The notes: generated by a model not told the origin, from the letters alone. A stretch of 64,000 nucleotides of DNA from Pseudochelatococcus contaminans (GCF_014195635.1 NZ_JACICC010000003.1:372001-436000), one strand, 5' to 3'. Shown: positions 33,444-43,335, counted from the first letter of the stretch. A program made the numbers and translations.

Positions 33444-33509
33444 TATAAGTGGATGACATGACGCGTTGTTGTTGTCCTAATCCCCGCTGCGGGCCTCGGA
33501 GAAAATCGC

Positions 33510-35726
33510 ATGAAACGTTCCATCCTGCTGGCTATTGCCGCCGGCCTGCTGTCCGCGACGGCATTGTCTGCCGCCGAGCCGCTGAATTTCAACCGGGTTT
33601 CGGTCTTCCCGGTCATCCGTAACCTGCCTGCGGGCGCTGACCCCAAGGAAGAGACGGTATCCGAGATCATCGCGACGAATGCCGAGGGCACGTTGCTGGT
33701 CTATACCGACTCGCCCGGGGGCCGTATCGGTCTCGTCGACATCACCGACGCCGCTGCGCCCAAGCCCGCCGGCACGGTTGCCCTTGATGGCGAGCCGACG
33801 TCGGTCGTCGTCGCCGGTAACAAGGCTTTCGTCGCGGTCAACACGTCGAAGAGCTACAAGGAGCCTTCCGGCTTCCTCGCGGTTGTCGACCTTGCCGGCA
33901 AAACCGTCGAAAAGAAGATCGATCTCGGCGGTCAGCCCGATTCGGTGGCGCTCGGCCGTGATGGCAAATCCCTCGCCATTGCTATCGAAAACGAGCGTGA
34001 CGAGGATCTGGACGATGGCAAGCTGCCGCAGGCGCCGGCTGGCTTTCTCGTGCTCGCCAGCGTGGGCGAGGGCGGCGGCGTCGATGAGGCCAGCGTGCGC
34101 CGCGTCGAGCTGACGGGCATTGCTGCCTACGCGCCTGAAGACCCGGAGCCTGAATTCGTCGATTTTAACGACAAGGGCGAGGTTGTGGTGACCTTGCAGG
34201 AAAACAACCACCTCGTCATCGTCGACTTCGAAACCGGCAAGGTGGTCAGCCACTTCCCCGCCGGCGACGTGACGCTTGAGAACGTTGACACGAAGCGTGA
34301 CGGCGTCATCAACCCCGTCGACCGTGTCGAGAATGTCCCGCGCGAGCCCGATGCCGTGCGCTGGATCGACAATGATCGTTTTGTGACCGCCAACGAGGGC
34401 GATTATAAGGGCGGCGCGCGCGGTTTCACCATTTTCAACCGTGATGGTTCCGTGGCGTTCGAGAGCAACTCGGCGTTCGAACACGAGTTGGTGCGCATCG
34501 GTCATTATCCGGAGAAGCGTAACTCCAAGGGTGTCGAGCCGGAAGGCATCGCCTTCGCAAAGTTCGGCGATGACAATCTGATCTTCGTTGGTTCCGAGCG
34601 TGGGTCGGTCATCGGCGTGTACCGCGACGAAGGCCCCGGCAAGGAGCCCACTTTCCTTCAGGTTCTGCCGGGCGGCGGCATCGGCCCCGAGGGCCTGCTG
34701 GCCATTCCGCAGCGCGACCTCTTCGTCGTGGCGAATGAAACCGACCGCCGCGAGAAGGGCGGCCAGGGCACGACCGTCGCCATCTTCAAGCGCGACGAAA
34801 CGCCGGCTGCTTATCCCACGCTCGCATCCGGCAACAATGATGCCGGCATTCCGATCGGCTGGGGCGCGCTCTCCGGCGCGGTTGCCGATCCTGAGGTTCC
34901 CGGCCGTTTGTATGTCGTCAGCGACAGCTTCTACTCGCAGGGCGCGATCTATGTCGTCGACGCGACGCAATCTCCCGCACGCATCATCGAGCAAATCGTC
35001 GTGACCGAGAATGGCAAGCCTGCTGCCGACCTCGATCTCGAAGGCATTGCCGTGCGTCCCGATGGCGGCTTCTGGCTGGCGTCGGAAGGCAATCCCGAAC
35101 GCGAGAAGAACCCCACGCATTCAAAGCTCGTGCGCGTGGATGCCAAGGGCGAGGTGCAGGAAATCGTCGAGCTTCCCGATGAGTTGAAGCATCACGCCAC
35201 GCGTTATGGCTTCGAAGGCGTTGCCGTCGGCGGCCAGGGCGACGAGGAAACGCTCTGGATTGCCGTTCAGCGCGAGTGGAAGGATGACCCGAAGGGGCAT
35301 GCCAAGATTCTGGCCTATACACCTGCGGACAAGAGCTGGGGTGCGCTGCACTATCCGCTCGATACGCCCGCGAACGGCTGGGTTGGCCTGTCCGAGATCA
35401 CGTATATCGGCGACGATACGTTCATCGTCATCGAGCGCGATAACCAGATCGGCGACGATGCTCAGATCAAGAAGCTGTATCGCTTCTCGGTCAAGGATCT
35501 GAAGCCGGCCGCTGTCGGCGAAAAGGAAATCGCCGTTATCGACAAGACGCTGGTACGTGATCTGCTGCCCGATCTGGCTGCTACCAACGGCGTCATCCTT
35601 GAGAAGATTGAAAGCTTTGCTATCGACAAGGCCGGCAACAGCTACATCATCACCGACAACGATGGTGTGGACGGCTCCTCGGGTGAGACGCTGTTTCTGA
35701 ACCTCGGCAATATTTCGCTGCGGTAA
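33510..35726 (+). CDS. Secreted phytase-like esterase / beta-propeller protein
   Basis: The 738-residue protein has a signal peptide (MKRSILLAIAAGLLSATALSAAE). An N-terminal beta-propeller part follows with LVIVD-like repeats (IGLVDITDAAAP, LAVVDLAGKTVEKKIDL, HLVIVDFETGKVVSHFP). The C-terminal half fits the 'esterase-like activity of phytase' family (PF13449), with DLEGIAVRPDGGFWLASEGNPE and YGFEGVAVGGQGDEETLWIAVQREW. It probably hydrolyses organic phosphoesters in the periplasm. PHO-box-like repeats upstream and a phosphate transporter downstream support a phosphate role. It ends at a shared terminator. Confidence 0.88.
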   Translation: MKRSILLAIAAGLLSATALSAAEPLNFNRVSVFPVIRNLPAGADPKEETVSEIIATNAEGTLLVYTDSPGGRIGLVDITDAAAPKPAGTVALDGEPTSVVVAGNKAFVAVNTSKSYKEPSGFLAVVDLAGKTVEKKIDLGGQPDSVALGRDGKSLAIAIENERDEDLDDGKLPQAPAGFLVLASVGEGGGVDEASVRRVELTGIAAYAPEDPEPEFVDFNDKGEVVVTLQENNHLVIVDFETGKVVSHFPAGDVTLENVDTKRDGVINPVDRVENVPREPDAVRWIDNDRFVTANEGDYKGGARGFTIFNRDGSVAFESNSAFEHELVRIGHYPEKRNSKGVEPEGIAFAKFGDDNLIFVGSERGSVIGVYRDEGPGKEPTFLQVLPGGGIGPEGLLAIPQRDLFVVANETDRREKGGQGTTVAIFKRDETPAAYPTLASGNNDAGIPIGWGALSGAVADPEVPGRLYVVSDSFYSQGAIYVVDATQSPARIIEQIVVTENGKPAADLDLEGIAVRPDGGFWLASEGNPEREKNPTHSKLVRVDAKGEVQEIVELPDELKHHATRYGFEGVAVGGQGDEETLWIAVQREWKDDPKGHAKILAYTPADKSWGALHYPLDTPANGWVGLSEITYIGDDTFIVIERDNQIGDDAQIKKLYRFSVKDLKPAAVGEKEIAVIDKTLVRDLLPDLAATNGVILEKIESFAIDKAGNSYIITDNDGVDGSSGETLFLNLGNISLR

Positions 35727-35753
35727 TCCTGCGGGCCATTCCGTTATATTTGA

Positions 35754-35788
35754 AAAGCCGGCGGAGCGATCCGCCGGCTTTGTCTTTT
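35754..35788 (+). terminator. Bidirectional terminator between phytase-like and pit genes
   Basis: An 11-bp stem AAAGCCGGCGG/CCGCCGGCTTT (35754-35764 and 35771-35781) with loop AGCGAT and tail TGTCTTTT. The A-tract on the other side serves the convergent pit gene. Confidence 0.88.
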
Positions 35789-35823
35789 CATTCAGGGCTT
35801 ATCCTCGGGGTGCGTCGCATGGA

Positions 35824-37434
35824 TCAGAAGACCTGACGGAACACCAGGAACAGCGTGAAGGACAGTGCGATCGAGGCAGGCAGGGTCAGCACCCATGCCA
35901 GCAGCAGGCTGCGGACCGTGGACCACTGCACGCCCGATCCGTTCGCGGCCATGGTGCCGGCAACGCCGGACGACAGAACGTGCGTGGTGGAAACCGGCAG
36001 GCCGAGGTGGTCGGCGGCGCCGATGGTCGCCATCGCCACGAATTCGGCGGATGCGCCCTGACCGTAAGTCAGGTGGCTCTTGCCGATTTTCTCGCCCACC
36101 GTCACCACGATGCGCTTCCAACCGACCATCGTACCAAGGCCCAACGCCAGCGCGACGGCGATCTTCACCCAGAGCGGGATGAACTTCGTCGCCTCATCCA
36201 CCGTCTTGTGGTAGGTGGTCACGATGGCCAGATCAGCGTCGGTCATGGCCAGAAGATGCCGCTTGTCGATCAGCTTCAGCGCTTCACCGATGAGGTAGAT
36301 GTTGTTGCGCATGTTGCTGACGAGGTCTGTCGGCATGTTGTCGACCGCCGGATAAGGCTCCAGCGCTGCCGTGGTCTGGCGGATGAAGTCGAGCATGCCG
36401 ACCGTTGTCTGGTCGTTCCATGTTCTCGTGCGCACGGCCTCGCTGACGACTGCCTGCGGGTCCTCGACGGTGATGCCCGGCTTGACATAACCTGCCAGCA
36501 CCTGCTCCACGGCGACCGATGCGGTCTTGTAGGCTTCGAGGTGGTTCGGGATAGGCGCGCGGTTGAGCGCGTAGGCGGTGGGGACGACACCGATGAGGAT
36601 GAGCATGATCAGGCCCATGCCCTTCTGGCCGTCGTTGGAGCCGTGCGCGAAGGAAACGCCGGTGCAGGTTGCGATCAGGAGGCCACGGATCCATGTCGGC
36701 GGAGGCTGGTTGCCCTTCGGCGCCTCATAAAGCTCCTTGTTGCGGATGATGACCTTCATCGCCAGCAGCAGGAGACCGGCAACGACGAAGCCGATGACCG
36801 GCGAGATCAGCAGCGCCATACCAACGTTGCTTGCCTGCGACCAGTCCACGCCGCTGGTGGCCGATCCGGCCGGAGCGATGAACTGGTTGGCGAGGCCGAC
36901 GCCGATGATGGAGCCGATCATGGTGTGCGAGCTGGAAGCCGGCAGGCCGAGGAACCACGTGCCGAGGTTCCAGAGGATCGCCGCGACCAGAAGTGCGAAA
37001 ACCATCGCAAAACCGGCGGACGAGCCGACCTGCAGGATGAGCTCGACCGGCAGCAGGGTGAGGATGCCGAACGCGACAGCACCCGAGGACGTGAGCACGC
37101 CGATAAAATTGAAGAGCCCGGACCACATCACGGCGACTTCCGCGGGCAAGGAGTTCGTATAGATGACGGTCGCGACGGCATTCGCCGTGTCATGGAAGCC
37201 GTTCACGAACTCGAAGCCCAGTGCAATCAGCAGGGCGATGCCCAGCAGCACCCAGGGAACGGATTTTTCGACGACGAGATCCTGAGAGAGAGCGTAACCA
37301 ATATAAATAATACCGGCAAAAATAATAGCTCCGAAGACAAGAAAGAACCACTTTGTATTGGAGCTTTTAATCGGGTGCTCGGGCTTTAGAACCCCCGCTT
37401 CGTTTGATACGACATCGACCATTTGGAACTCCAT
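35824..37434 (-). CDS. Pit-family inorganic phosphate transporter
   Basis: The 536-residue membrane protein contains both PiT signature repeats: ALGFEFVNGFHDTANAVATVIYTNSLP near the N-terminus and FAHGSNDGQKGMGLIMLILIGV in the second half, plus FLGLPASSSHTMIGSIIGVGLANQF and HLGLPVSTTHVLSSGVAGTM. It imports phosphate (as metal-phosphate) using the proton gradient. The ~150-residue cytoplasmic loop after the second signature is typical of long bacterial PitA proteins. It converges on the phytase-like gene, forming a phosphate acquisition neighbourhood. Confidence 0.93.
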   Translation of the reverse strand: MEFQMVDVVSNEAGVLKPEHPIKSSNTKWFFLVFGAIIFAGIIYIGYALSQDLVVEKSVPWVLLGIALLIALGFEFVNGFHDTANAVATVIYTNSLPAEVAVMWSGLFNFIGVLTSSGAVAFGILTLLPVELILQVGSSAGFAMVFALLVAAILWNLGTWFLGLPASSSHTMIGSIIGVGLANQFIAPAGSATSGVDWSQASNVGMALLISPVIGFVVAGLLLLAMKVIIRNKELYEAPKGNQPPPTWIRGLLIATCTGVSFAHGSNDGQKGMGLIMLILIGVVPTAYALNRAPIPNHLEAYKTASVAVEQVLAGYVKPGITVEDPQAVVSEAVRTRTWNDQTTVGMLDFIRQTTAALEPYPAVDNMPTDLVSNMRNNIYLIGEALKLIDKRHLLAMTDADLAIVTTYHKTVDEATKFIPLWVKIAVALALGLGTMVGWKRIVVTVGEKIGKSHLTYGQGASAEFVAMATIGAADHLGLPVSTTHVLSSGVAGTMAANGSGVQWSTVRSLLLAWVLTLPASIALSFTLFLVFRQVF

Positions 37435-37860
37435 ACCCTATGTGCTGAAAGTATAAATCCATTAAAATTAAGTTAATTCCACGCATGAGCATGAATAATT
37501 AAACACTATGATAATATCATGAATTCAGTGTGACGTATTATTCTATGTTTTGTTAAAAAATAATCATTAAAAAGCGATCAGATAATAAAGATAATTGGCA
37601 ATTTAAAAAGAAATTTAAATTTAAATATCAATAGTATTGTTTCTTAATAAGAATATTTTTATGTGAATTATTGATGTTCTATTGCGCGATTTTTCTGACT
37701 TCGCCATGGCGAGCAGGCGAGCAGGCGAGCAGGCGAGGGGGCATTCGAAAGGCTGGAGCGGTTTTCACTCAGGTCGGGGCGACCGTCATTCCGGTCTTCA
37801 ACCTTTGATATCAATATCGGTATAATTTGGAATCCGGGCGGGCTATATGGGGCCGTCGGG
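37435..37860. other. Very AT-rich intergenic region between pit and the MscS-like gene
   Basis: No gene is supported. From 37440 to about 37680 the sequence is strikingly AT-rich for this chromosome (long A/T runs). It then changes to a GC-rich tandem octamer (37709-37737). It separates two divergent genes and likely holds both promoters. Confidence 0.6.
37709..37737 (+). repeat. Octamer tandem repeat GCGAGCAG, about 3.6 copies
   Basis: GCGAGCAG is repeated perfectly at 37709, 37717 and 37725 and continues with GCGAG. A simple repeat of this kind can change copy number by slippage. Confidence 0.85.
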
Positions 37861-39072
37861 TTGTCGGTAGCGGATATATCAATGCAGGATCTGGTTAATT
37901 TCGTTTGGGATCATCCCGCTCTTCTGACGGGTGTCGGCGTATTCCTGGTCATTCTCGCGGCGGTGATTGTCGGCCTGATTGCGCGGTTCGTGCTCGTGCG
38001 TCTGGTCAACCGTCTGATATCAGATCTCAGCTTCGTCAAAGGCACGGATTTTGTGAAGGCCGGCATCATTACCCGGCTGGCTAATGCCGCGCCCGCCATG
38101 GTGATTTCAAGCTGGATCAGCGAGGTGCCGGGCCTGCCCTTGCCGGTGGTCACCGTGGTACGCAATGTCGCGGATTCCTTCATCGTCTTCGTGGTTGCGA
38201 TAGCCATTGGTTCGGTGTTGCAACTTCTGGGGAGCTTATGGCAGAAGCGCCATTCCGATTCCGGTCGCTCGATCAAGGGCTTCGTTCAGGTCGCCTGTAT
38301 TCTGGTCTATATCGTCGCGGCGGTGCTTATCGTTGCCATCATCGTCAACAGGTCGCCGCTCATCCTGCTCTCCAGCCTCGGCGCGTTGACGGCGGTGTTG
38401 CTGCTGGTGTTTCAGGATACGCTTCTGTCGCTGGTCGCCGCCATAGAACTGTCCACGACGGATATCGTCCGGGTTGGGGACTGGATCGAGATGCCGTCCA
38501 TGAACGCCGACGGCGACGTGATCGACATGTCGCTTTATTCGGTGACGGTGCGGAACTGGGACAACACCTATTCCACCTTTCCGGTTCGCAATATGGTGTC
38601 CCAGCCTTTCAAGAACTGGCGCGGGATGACGCAGTCGGGCGCGCGCCGGATCAGGCGCTCGATTCCCGTCGATCAAAGCACCGTGCATTTCATCGATGAA
38701 GAGTGCATCGATAAACTATCGCAGTTAAGGCACCTGACGGATTTCATCACGCAGGAAAAGCAGAAGTGCGAGGACTGGAACGCACGTCTTGGAGCCTCGG
38801 CGCAGGTGCCGGGCAACCGTCGGCGTATGACGAATATCGGACTTTTCCGCGCCTATGCCGTGAACTATCTCAAGTCTCGTCCGGACATCCGCAAGGATCT
38901 GACGCTGATGGTGCGCCACGAGCCGCCGGGGCCGAACGGCCTGCCGATTGAAGTTTATTGCTTCACCAACACAACCGAGTGGATCACCTACGAAATGATA
39001 CAGGCCGATATCATCGACCATCTGCTGGCGATGATGGATGACTTCGATCTCAAGGTTTTCCAAGCCTCCTGA
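37861..39072 (+). CDS. MscS-family mechanosensitive channel (YbdG-like)
   Basis: The 403-residue protein has about five N-terminal membrane segments (LLTGVGVFLVILAAVIVGLIARFVLV, VVTVVRNVADSFIVFVVAIAIGSVL, IKGFVQVACILVYIVAAVLIVAIIV). The MscS pore/beta domain follows: LLSSLGALTAVLLLVFQDTLLSLVAAIELSTTDIVRVGDWIEMPSMNADGDVIDM and NTYSTFPVRNMV. It releases solutes on osmotic downshock. The extended loop and C-terminal domain match YbdG-type members. Start TTG 37861 or ATG 37882; neither has a clear ribosome site. Confidence 0.88.
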   Translation: MSVADISMQDLVNFVWDHPALLTGVGVFLVILAAVIVGLIARFVLVRLVNRLISDLSFVKGTDFVKAGIITRLANAAPAMVISSWISEVPGLPLPVVTVVRNVADSFIVFVVAIAIGSVLQLLGSLWQKRHSDSGRSIKGFVQVACILVYIVAAVLIVAIIVNRSPLILLSSLGALTAVLLLVFQDTLLSLVAAIELSTTDIVRVGDWIEMPSMNADGDVIDMSLYSVTVRNWDNTYSTFPVRNMVSQPFKNWRGMTQSGARRIRRSIPVDQSTVHFIDEECIDKLSQLRHLTDFITQEKQKCEDWNARLGASAQVPGNRRRMTNIGLFRAYAVNYLKSRPDIRKDLTLMVRHEPPGPNGLPIEVYCFTNTTEWITYEMIQADIIDHLLAMMDDFDLKVFQAS

Positions 39073-39331
39073 TTTTCTAAAGCTCCTGACTTTCCAGGCC
39101 TCTTGGTCGGACCTGGCAAGGCTTTGCATGCCATGAACTGAAAGTTTTATGCGCAACCATATGCGACGAGAGTCTATGTTGCGCTCCATCCAGGTTTGAA
39201 ACATTCTCGTATGAAAGCGGGTCCGGTCAATCGACGATGGCCGGCAAAGCTCAAAAAAAGCGGAACGGGCACGCACCCAAATCCGCACGGGTCCAGACGG
39301 ACCTGAACGATAGACGAGGAGGAAACCCGAG

Positions 39332-39640
39332 ATGGACACGTCCGTCGCCGCACGCATTGCGGCCAATCCGGATTATCAGAGGCTTAAATCGACGCGATCC
39401 AGCTTCGGCTGGACGCTGACGATCGCGACGCTTGTCGTTTACTACGGCTTCATTCTGCTTGTCGCCTTCGGCAAGAACCTGCTGGCGATCCCGCTGGGGT
39501 CGGGCGTGATGACGCTCGGCATTCCCGTGGGTATCGGCGTGATCATCTTCACCATCGTGGTGACGGCAATTTACGTCCGCCGCGCCAACAGCGAGTTCGA
39601 TGCACTGGCCGAGAAGGTCCGGCAGGAGGTGCTGAAATGA
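39332..39640 (+). CDS. DUF485 membrane protein (YjcH-like), acetate permease partner
   Basis: The 102-residue protein has two membrane helices ([19 protein letters not shown] and [20 protein letters not shown]) and the DUF485 start [19 protein letters not shown]485 genes precede actP in many bacteria and are thought to assist the symporter. GAGGAGGAAACC lies before the ATG at 39332. It overlaps actP by 4 bp (ATGA), so the two are translationally coupled. Confidence 0.9.
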   Translation: MDTSVAARIAANPDYQRLKSTRSSFGWTLTIATLVVYYGFILLVAFGKNLLAIPLGSGVMTLGIPVGIGVIIFTIVVTAIYVRRANSEFDALAEKVRQEVLK

Positions 39641-41361
39641 GCCGTATCGTCAGCAGAATCTTGACCACTGCCGCCGTCGCCGGTCTGGCGCTTGCGCCGA
39701 CGCTCGCCCTCGCCGCGCCGGATCTCGGCCCTGCCGAACGGCAGGCCACCAACTGGACGGCGATCATCATGTTCGGCGTCTTCGTTGTGGGCACGCTGTA
39801 CATCACCAAATGGGCGGCGGGGCGCACCAAGTCCGCGTCGGACTTCTACACCGCGGGCGGCGGCATCACGGGCTTCCAGAACGGCCTCGCCATTGCCGGC
39901 GACTATATGTCGGCCGCATCCTTCCTCGGCATCTCGGCTGCCGTGATGATTTCCGGTTATGACGGCCTCATCTACTCCATCGGCTTTCTCGTCGGCTGGC
40001 CCATCATCACCTTCCTGATGGCGGAGCGGCTGCGCAACCTCGGCAAGTTCACCTTCGCCGATGTCGCGGCATTCCGTTTCGCCCAGACACCCGTGCGCAT
40101 CTTCGCCGCATCCGGCACGCTGGTTGTGGTGGCGTTCTACCTCATCGCGCAGATGGTCGGTGCGGGTCAGCTCATCAAGTTGCTCTTCGGTCTCGATTAC
40201 TGGATCGCAGTGGTCATCGTCGGCGCGCTGATGATGGTCTACGTGCTGTTCGGCGGCATGACCGCGACGACCTGGGTGCAGATCATCAAGGCTTGCCTGC
40301 TGCTGGGCGGCGCCAGCTTCATGGCCCTTTCCGTGCTGTGGCATTACGGGTTCAGTCCGGAGCGGCTGTTCGCGGCGGCGGTGCAGATCAAGACGGATAT
40401 TGCGGCGCAGGGCGGGGCTTCGCCAGAGGCGGCGCGAGCCTCAGGCTTATCGATCATGGCGCCGGGAACGTTCATCGCCGATCCTATCTCGGCCATTTCG
40501 TTCGGCATGGCGCTGATGTTCGGAACGGCGGGCCTGCCGCACATCCTGATGCGCTTCTTCACCGTGCCCAGCGCCAAGGAAGCACGCAAGTCCGTGATGT
40601 GGGCCACCGGGTGGATCGGCTACTTCTACCTGCTCACCTTCATCATCGGCTTCGGCGCCATCACCTTCGTGCTGACCAATCCGTCCTTCCTCGAACCCGG
40701 CGGCGGCCTCATCGGCGGCAACAACATGGCGGCGGTGCATCTGGCGCAGGCTGTTGGCGGCAACATCTTCCTCGGCTTCATCTCGGCCGTGGCCTTCGCC
40801 ACCATCCTCGCTGTGGTGGCCGGGCTGACGCTCTCCGGTGCGTCGGCTGTGTCGCACGACATCTATTCGACGGTGATCAAGGGTGGCAAGGCCGACAGCG
40901 CCTCGGAACTGAAGGTGTCGCGCATCACCACGCTGACGCTGGGCGTGCTGGCGGTGCTGCTGGGCATCGTCTTCGAGAAGCAGAACATCGCCTTCATGGT
41001 GTCGCTGGCCTTCGCGGTGGCTGCATCCGCCAACTTCCCGGTGTTGTTCCTGTCCATCCTCTGGAAGGGCACCACGACGCTCGGCGCAGTGGTTGGCGGC
41101 TTCCTCGGGCTGATCTCGTCCGTGTTGCTGACGGTGCTGTCACCGGCGGTGTGGGAGGCCACGCTCGGCAATCCCACGGGTTCCGCGCCGTTCCCCTACA
41201 GCTCGCCGGCTCTATTCTCGATGACGATCGGCTTCGTGGGCATCTGGCTGGTCTCCATTCTGGACCGCAGCAGGCGCGCGCAGATCGATCGGGACGGCTT
41301 CCTGCCGCAGCAGGTTCGCTCCGAGACGGGTATCGGCGCATCTCAGGCGTCCTCGCACTGA
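39637..41361 (+). CDS. actP: Cation/acetate symporter
   Basis: The 574-residue SLC5-family transporter carries an N-terminal signal-like segment, [71 protein letters not shown] and [24 protein letters not shown], all typical of ActP. It imports acetate and similar short acids with Na+. No kinase or STAC domain is fused at the C-terminus. A hairpin follows the stop; downstream signalling genes continue in the same direction. Confidence 0.95.
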   Translation: MSRIVSRILTTAAVAGLALAPTLALAAPDLGPAERQATNWTAIIMFGVFVVGTLYITKWAAGRTKSASDFYTAGGGITGFQNGLAIAGDYMSAASFLGISAAVMISGYDGLIYSIGFLVGWPIITFLMAERLRNLGKFTFADVAAFRFAQTPVRIFAASGTLVVVAFYLIAQMVGAGQLIKLLFGLDYWIAVVIVGALMMVYVLFGGMTATTWVQIIKACLLLGGASFMALSVLWHYGFSPERLFAAAVQIKTDIAAQGGASPEAARASGLSIMAPGTFIADPISAISFGMALMFGTAGLPHILMRFFTVPSAKEARKSVMWATGWIGYFYLLTFIIGFGAITFVLTNPSFLEPGGGLIGGNNMAAVHLAQAVGGNIFLGFISAVAFATILAVVAGLTLSGASAVSHDIYSTVIKGGKADSASELKVSRITTLTLGVLAVLLGIVFEKQNIAFMVSLAFAVAASANFPVLFLSILWKGTTTLGAVVGGFLGLISSVLLTVLSPAVWEATLGNPTGSAPFPYSSPALFSMTIGFVGIWLVSILDRSRRAQIDRDGFLPQQVRSETGIGASQASSH

Positions 41362-41367
41362 GCCGTA

Positions 41368-41394
41368 TCCTCCCGGCAGTTCTTGCCGGGAGGA
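41368..41394 (+). terminator. Hairpin between actP and the DUF294 gene
   Basis: A perfect 11-bp stem TCCTCCCGGCA/TGCCGGGAGGA with a 5-nt loop starts 7 bp after the actP stop. There is no T-run, so it may only dampen transcription into the signalling genes. Confidence 0.6.
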
Positions 41395-41468
41395 CGCACC
41401 CTGCCTGACGGGGCCGGTCCCTCCCACGTGGATGGGCCGGCTTCGTGCGTGGAAGACAGGAGACCGCC

Positions 41469-42458
41469 GTGAAGGCTTCCGATATCGCGGCCCTGCGTGC
41501 CTCTGCCCGCGAGGTGGACAAGCTGATCGTCCGCCTGCACGGGGACGGCATGCGCGCAGACGCCATCGCCCGCACGGTGGGCGCGCTCAACCGCCAGATC
41601 TTCGACGAGCTATGGAAGCTGCTGGCCCCGCCCGAGATTTATCGCAATTCCGTTCTGGTGGTGATGGGCAGCGAGGGGCGCGGCGAGCAGATCATCAAGA
41701 CCGATCAGGACAACGCCCTGCTGCTGCGCGACGGCTTTTCCCACCCGGAGCTGGAGCGGATCACGGCGGCGTTTACGGATGAACTGGCCCATATGGGCTA
41801 TCCACCCTGTCCCGGGGGCATCATGCTGAGCCGGCCATTGTGGCGGCAGTCCGTCAGCGCGTTCAGTGACATGCTGGCGCGCTGGATTCACGGCGGCGAA
41901 CCTGATGGACCGATGAACCTCGCCATCTTCCTCGATGCTGCCGCAGTCGCGGGGGATGTCTCGCTGCTCGGCGTGGCGCGCGGGCGCGTAGATGCCCTGT
42001 TGATGGACGATGATGGGTTTTATGCCCGCTTTGCGTCCGCCATCGAGCAGTTCGACAGCGGGAGCTGGTGGTCGCGGCTTCCCGGGTTGTCGGGGCGCGC
42101 GGCGGTTCAGGTGGATGTCAAGAAACGCGGGCTGTTCCCGCTTGTGCACGGCGTGCGGACGCTGGCGCTGCAATACCGCGTGTTGAGCACGGCCACCGTG
42201 ACGCGATTGTCCGAGCTGGAGCAGGCCGGACGGATCGACGTGGCCGTCGCCCGCGATCTGACGGATGCGTTGCACGTGCTGATGGAGCTGAAGCTTTCCA
42301 GCAACCTGCGGCAAATAAAGGAAGGGCGAAAGCCGGATTCCATGGTGCGGCTGGAGGAGCTGGGGCGTTTCGACCAGACCGCATTGAAGGAATCGATTGC
42401 TATCGTCCGCAGCTTCCGCCAATGGCTTCGGCTGCATTACCGGCTCGATATGCTCTGA
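41469..42458 (+). CDS. DUF294 nucleotidyltransferase-like protein
   Basis: The 329-residue protein contains the GlnD-like nucleotidyltransferase motif VVMGSEGRGEQIIKTDQDNALLL (DUF294) and a C-terminal DUF294_C region (RTLALQYRVLSTATVTRLSELEQAG, LKLSSNLRQIKEGRKPDS). Family members are often found next to acetate permeases, usually fused to CBS or cNMP domains; here those sensor domains are absent. It may modify a protein or nucleotide in response to the transporter; target unknown. The GTG at 41469 has AGGAG upstream. Confidence 0.85.
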   Translation: MKASDIAALRASAREVDKLIVRLHGDGMRADAIARTVGALNRQIFDELWKLLAPPEIYRNSVLVVMGSEGRGEQIIKTDQDNALLLRDGFSHPELERITAAFTDELAHMGYPPCPGGIMLSRPLWRQSVSAFSDMLARWIHGGEPDGPMNLAIFLDAAAVAGDVSLLGVARGRVDALLMDDDGFYARFASAIEQFDSGSWWSRLPGLSGRAAVQVDVKKRGLFPLVHGVRTLALQYRVLSTATVTRLSELEQAGRIDVAVARDLTDALHVLMELKLSSNLRQIKEGRKPDSMVRLEELGRFDQTALKESIAIVRSFRQWLRLHYRLDML

Positions 42459-42495
42459 AGGAGAGGCATGGAAGGAGAGGTCTGGAAGAAGAGGT
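42456..42495 (+). repeat. Three tandem purine-rich ribosome-site-like repeats
   Basis: Units TGAAGGAGAGGCA, TGGAAGGAGAGGTC and TGGAAGAAGAGGTA follow each other with a 13-14-bp period, starting at the DUF294 stop and ending at the kinase ATG. Each contains a Shine-Dalgarno-like core. Confidence 0.75.
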
Positions 42496-43335
42496 ATGAG
42501 ACGAACCCACTCTGCGGCGCGATATGTCAATATCCGGTCGGCGCGCGCCACCCTCCGGGCACGCAAGCGGGACGGCATGGCGGCGCTGCGGGCCGAGAAC
42601 GACAGGCTGCGTGATCGCGAGCGTCTGCGCGACGACATCGTTGCCACCGTCAGCCATGAACTGCGCACGCCGCTGACATCCATCCGTGCGCTGGGTGAGT
42701 TGATGCTCGGCAGTCCGGATATGGATGCAGACCAGCGCGATATGTTTTTACGCATCGTGGTTGCGGAAACGGAGCGCCTGACCCGCCTGGCAGAACAGGT
42801 GCTCGATTTGACCGCGCTCGACGCGGGTGACGGCGGATGGGACGATGCCGATATCGATATCGGCGCGCTCATCGTTGACGTGATGGCAGGCATGACCGGC
42901 GTTTTTGCCGAGCGCGGCATCGCGGTTGCGACGCACCAGCCGCCATGCCCGGCCATCGTCCGCGTTGATGCCGACCGGCTCAGGCAGGTGCTCGTCAACC
43001 TGTTGTCGAATGCGGTGAAGTTTGTGCCCGAGAGCGAGGGGCGGATCGATATTGCGCTGACTTTGGCCCGGCAGGACGTCACCGTGCGCGTTTCCGATAA
43101 TGGCCCCGGCGTGCCGCTGGAGGATCGCCCGCATGTTTTCGCGCGTTTCCGGCAGGGCGGAAATGCGGCCACGAGGCCTCCCGGCAAAGGGCTCGGGCTG
43201 TTCATCAGCCGCCGCATCATCGAACGGGCCGGTGGCCGGATGTGGCTTGAAGCGCCGCCCGATCAGGGGGCGTGCTTCGGCTTCAGCCTGCCGTTGGCCG
43301 CAGGGGCGGGCGGAGCGGGGAGGATCGACCAATGA
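42496..43335 (+). CDS. Soluble sensor histidine kinase
   Basis: The 279-residue protein has no membrane segment. A basic, helical N-terminus (about 50 residues, coiled-coil-like RAENDRLRDRERLRDDI) leads into the HisKA box with His54 in VSHELRTPLTS. The ATPase domain follows (N-box VNLLSNAVKF, DNGPGVP, GKGLGLFIS). With no sensor domain of its own it probably receives its signal from a partner, possibly ActP or the DUF294 protein. It overlaps the response regulator gene by 4 bp. Confidence 0.9.
   Translation: MRRTHSAARYVNIRSARATLRARKRDGMAALRAENDRLRDRERLRDDIVATVSHELRTPLTSIRALGELMLGSPDMDADQRDMFLRIVVAETERLTRLAEQVLDLTALDAGDGGWDDADIDIGALIVDVMAGMTGVFAERGIAVATHQPPCPAIVRVDADRLRQVLVNLLSNAVKFVPESEGRIDIALTLARQDVTVRVSDNGPGVPLEDRPHVFARFRQGGNAATRPPGKGLGLFISRRIIERAGGRMWLEAPPDQGACFGFSLPLAAGAGGAGRIDQ

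Larger units (their letters stand above)
32815..33509. other. Long regulatory region between lldP and the phytase-like gene
   Basis: About 700 bp without a supported gene between divergent transcription units. It contains two LldR-type operators (33113-33126 and 33209-33222) on the lldP side, an AT-rich stretch, and PHO-box-like direct repeats (33364-33381 and 33426-33443) on the phytase side. This could include the leader of lldP mRNA. Confidence 0.6.

Noticed and set aside
35980-37389. A 469-codon + strand frame over the phosphate transporter gene
   Set aside because: Antisense shadow; the product is His/Arg/Asp-rich with no family resemblance.
39113-39129. Sigma-54-like promoter TGGCAAGGCTTTGCA before the acetate operon
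   Set aside because: The GG to GC spacing is 9 rather than the required 10 nt, so it does not fit a -24/-12 promoter.
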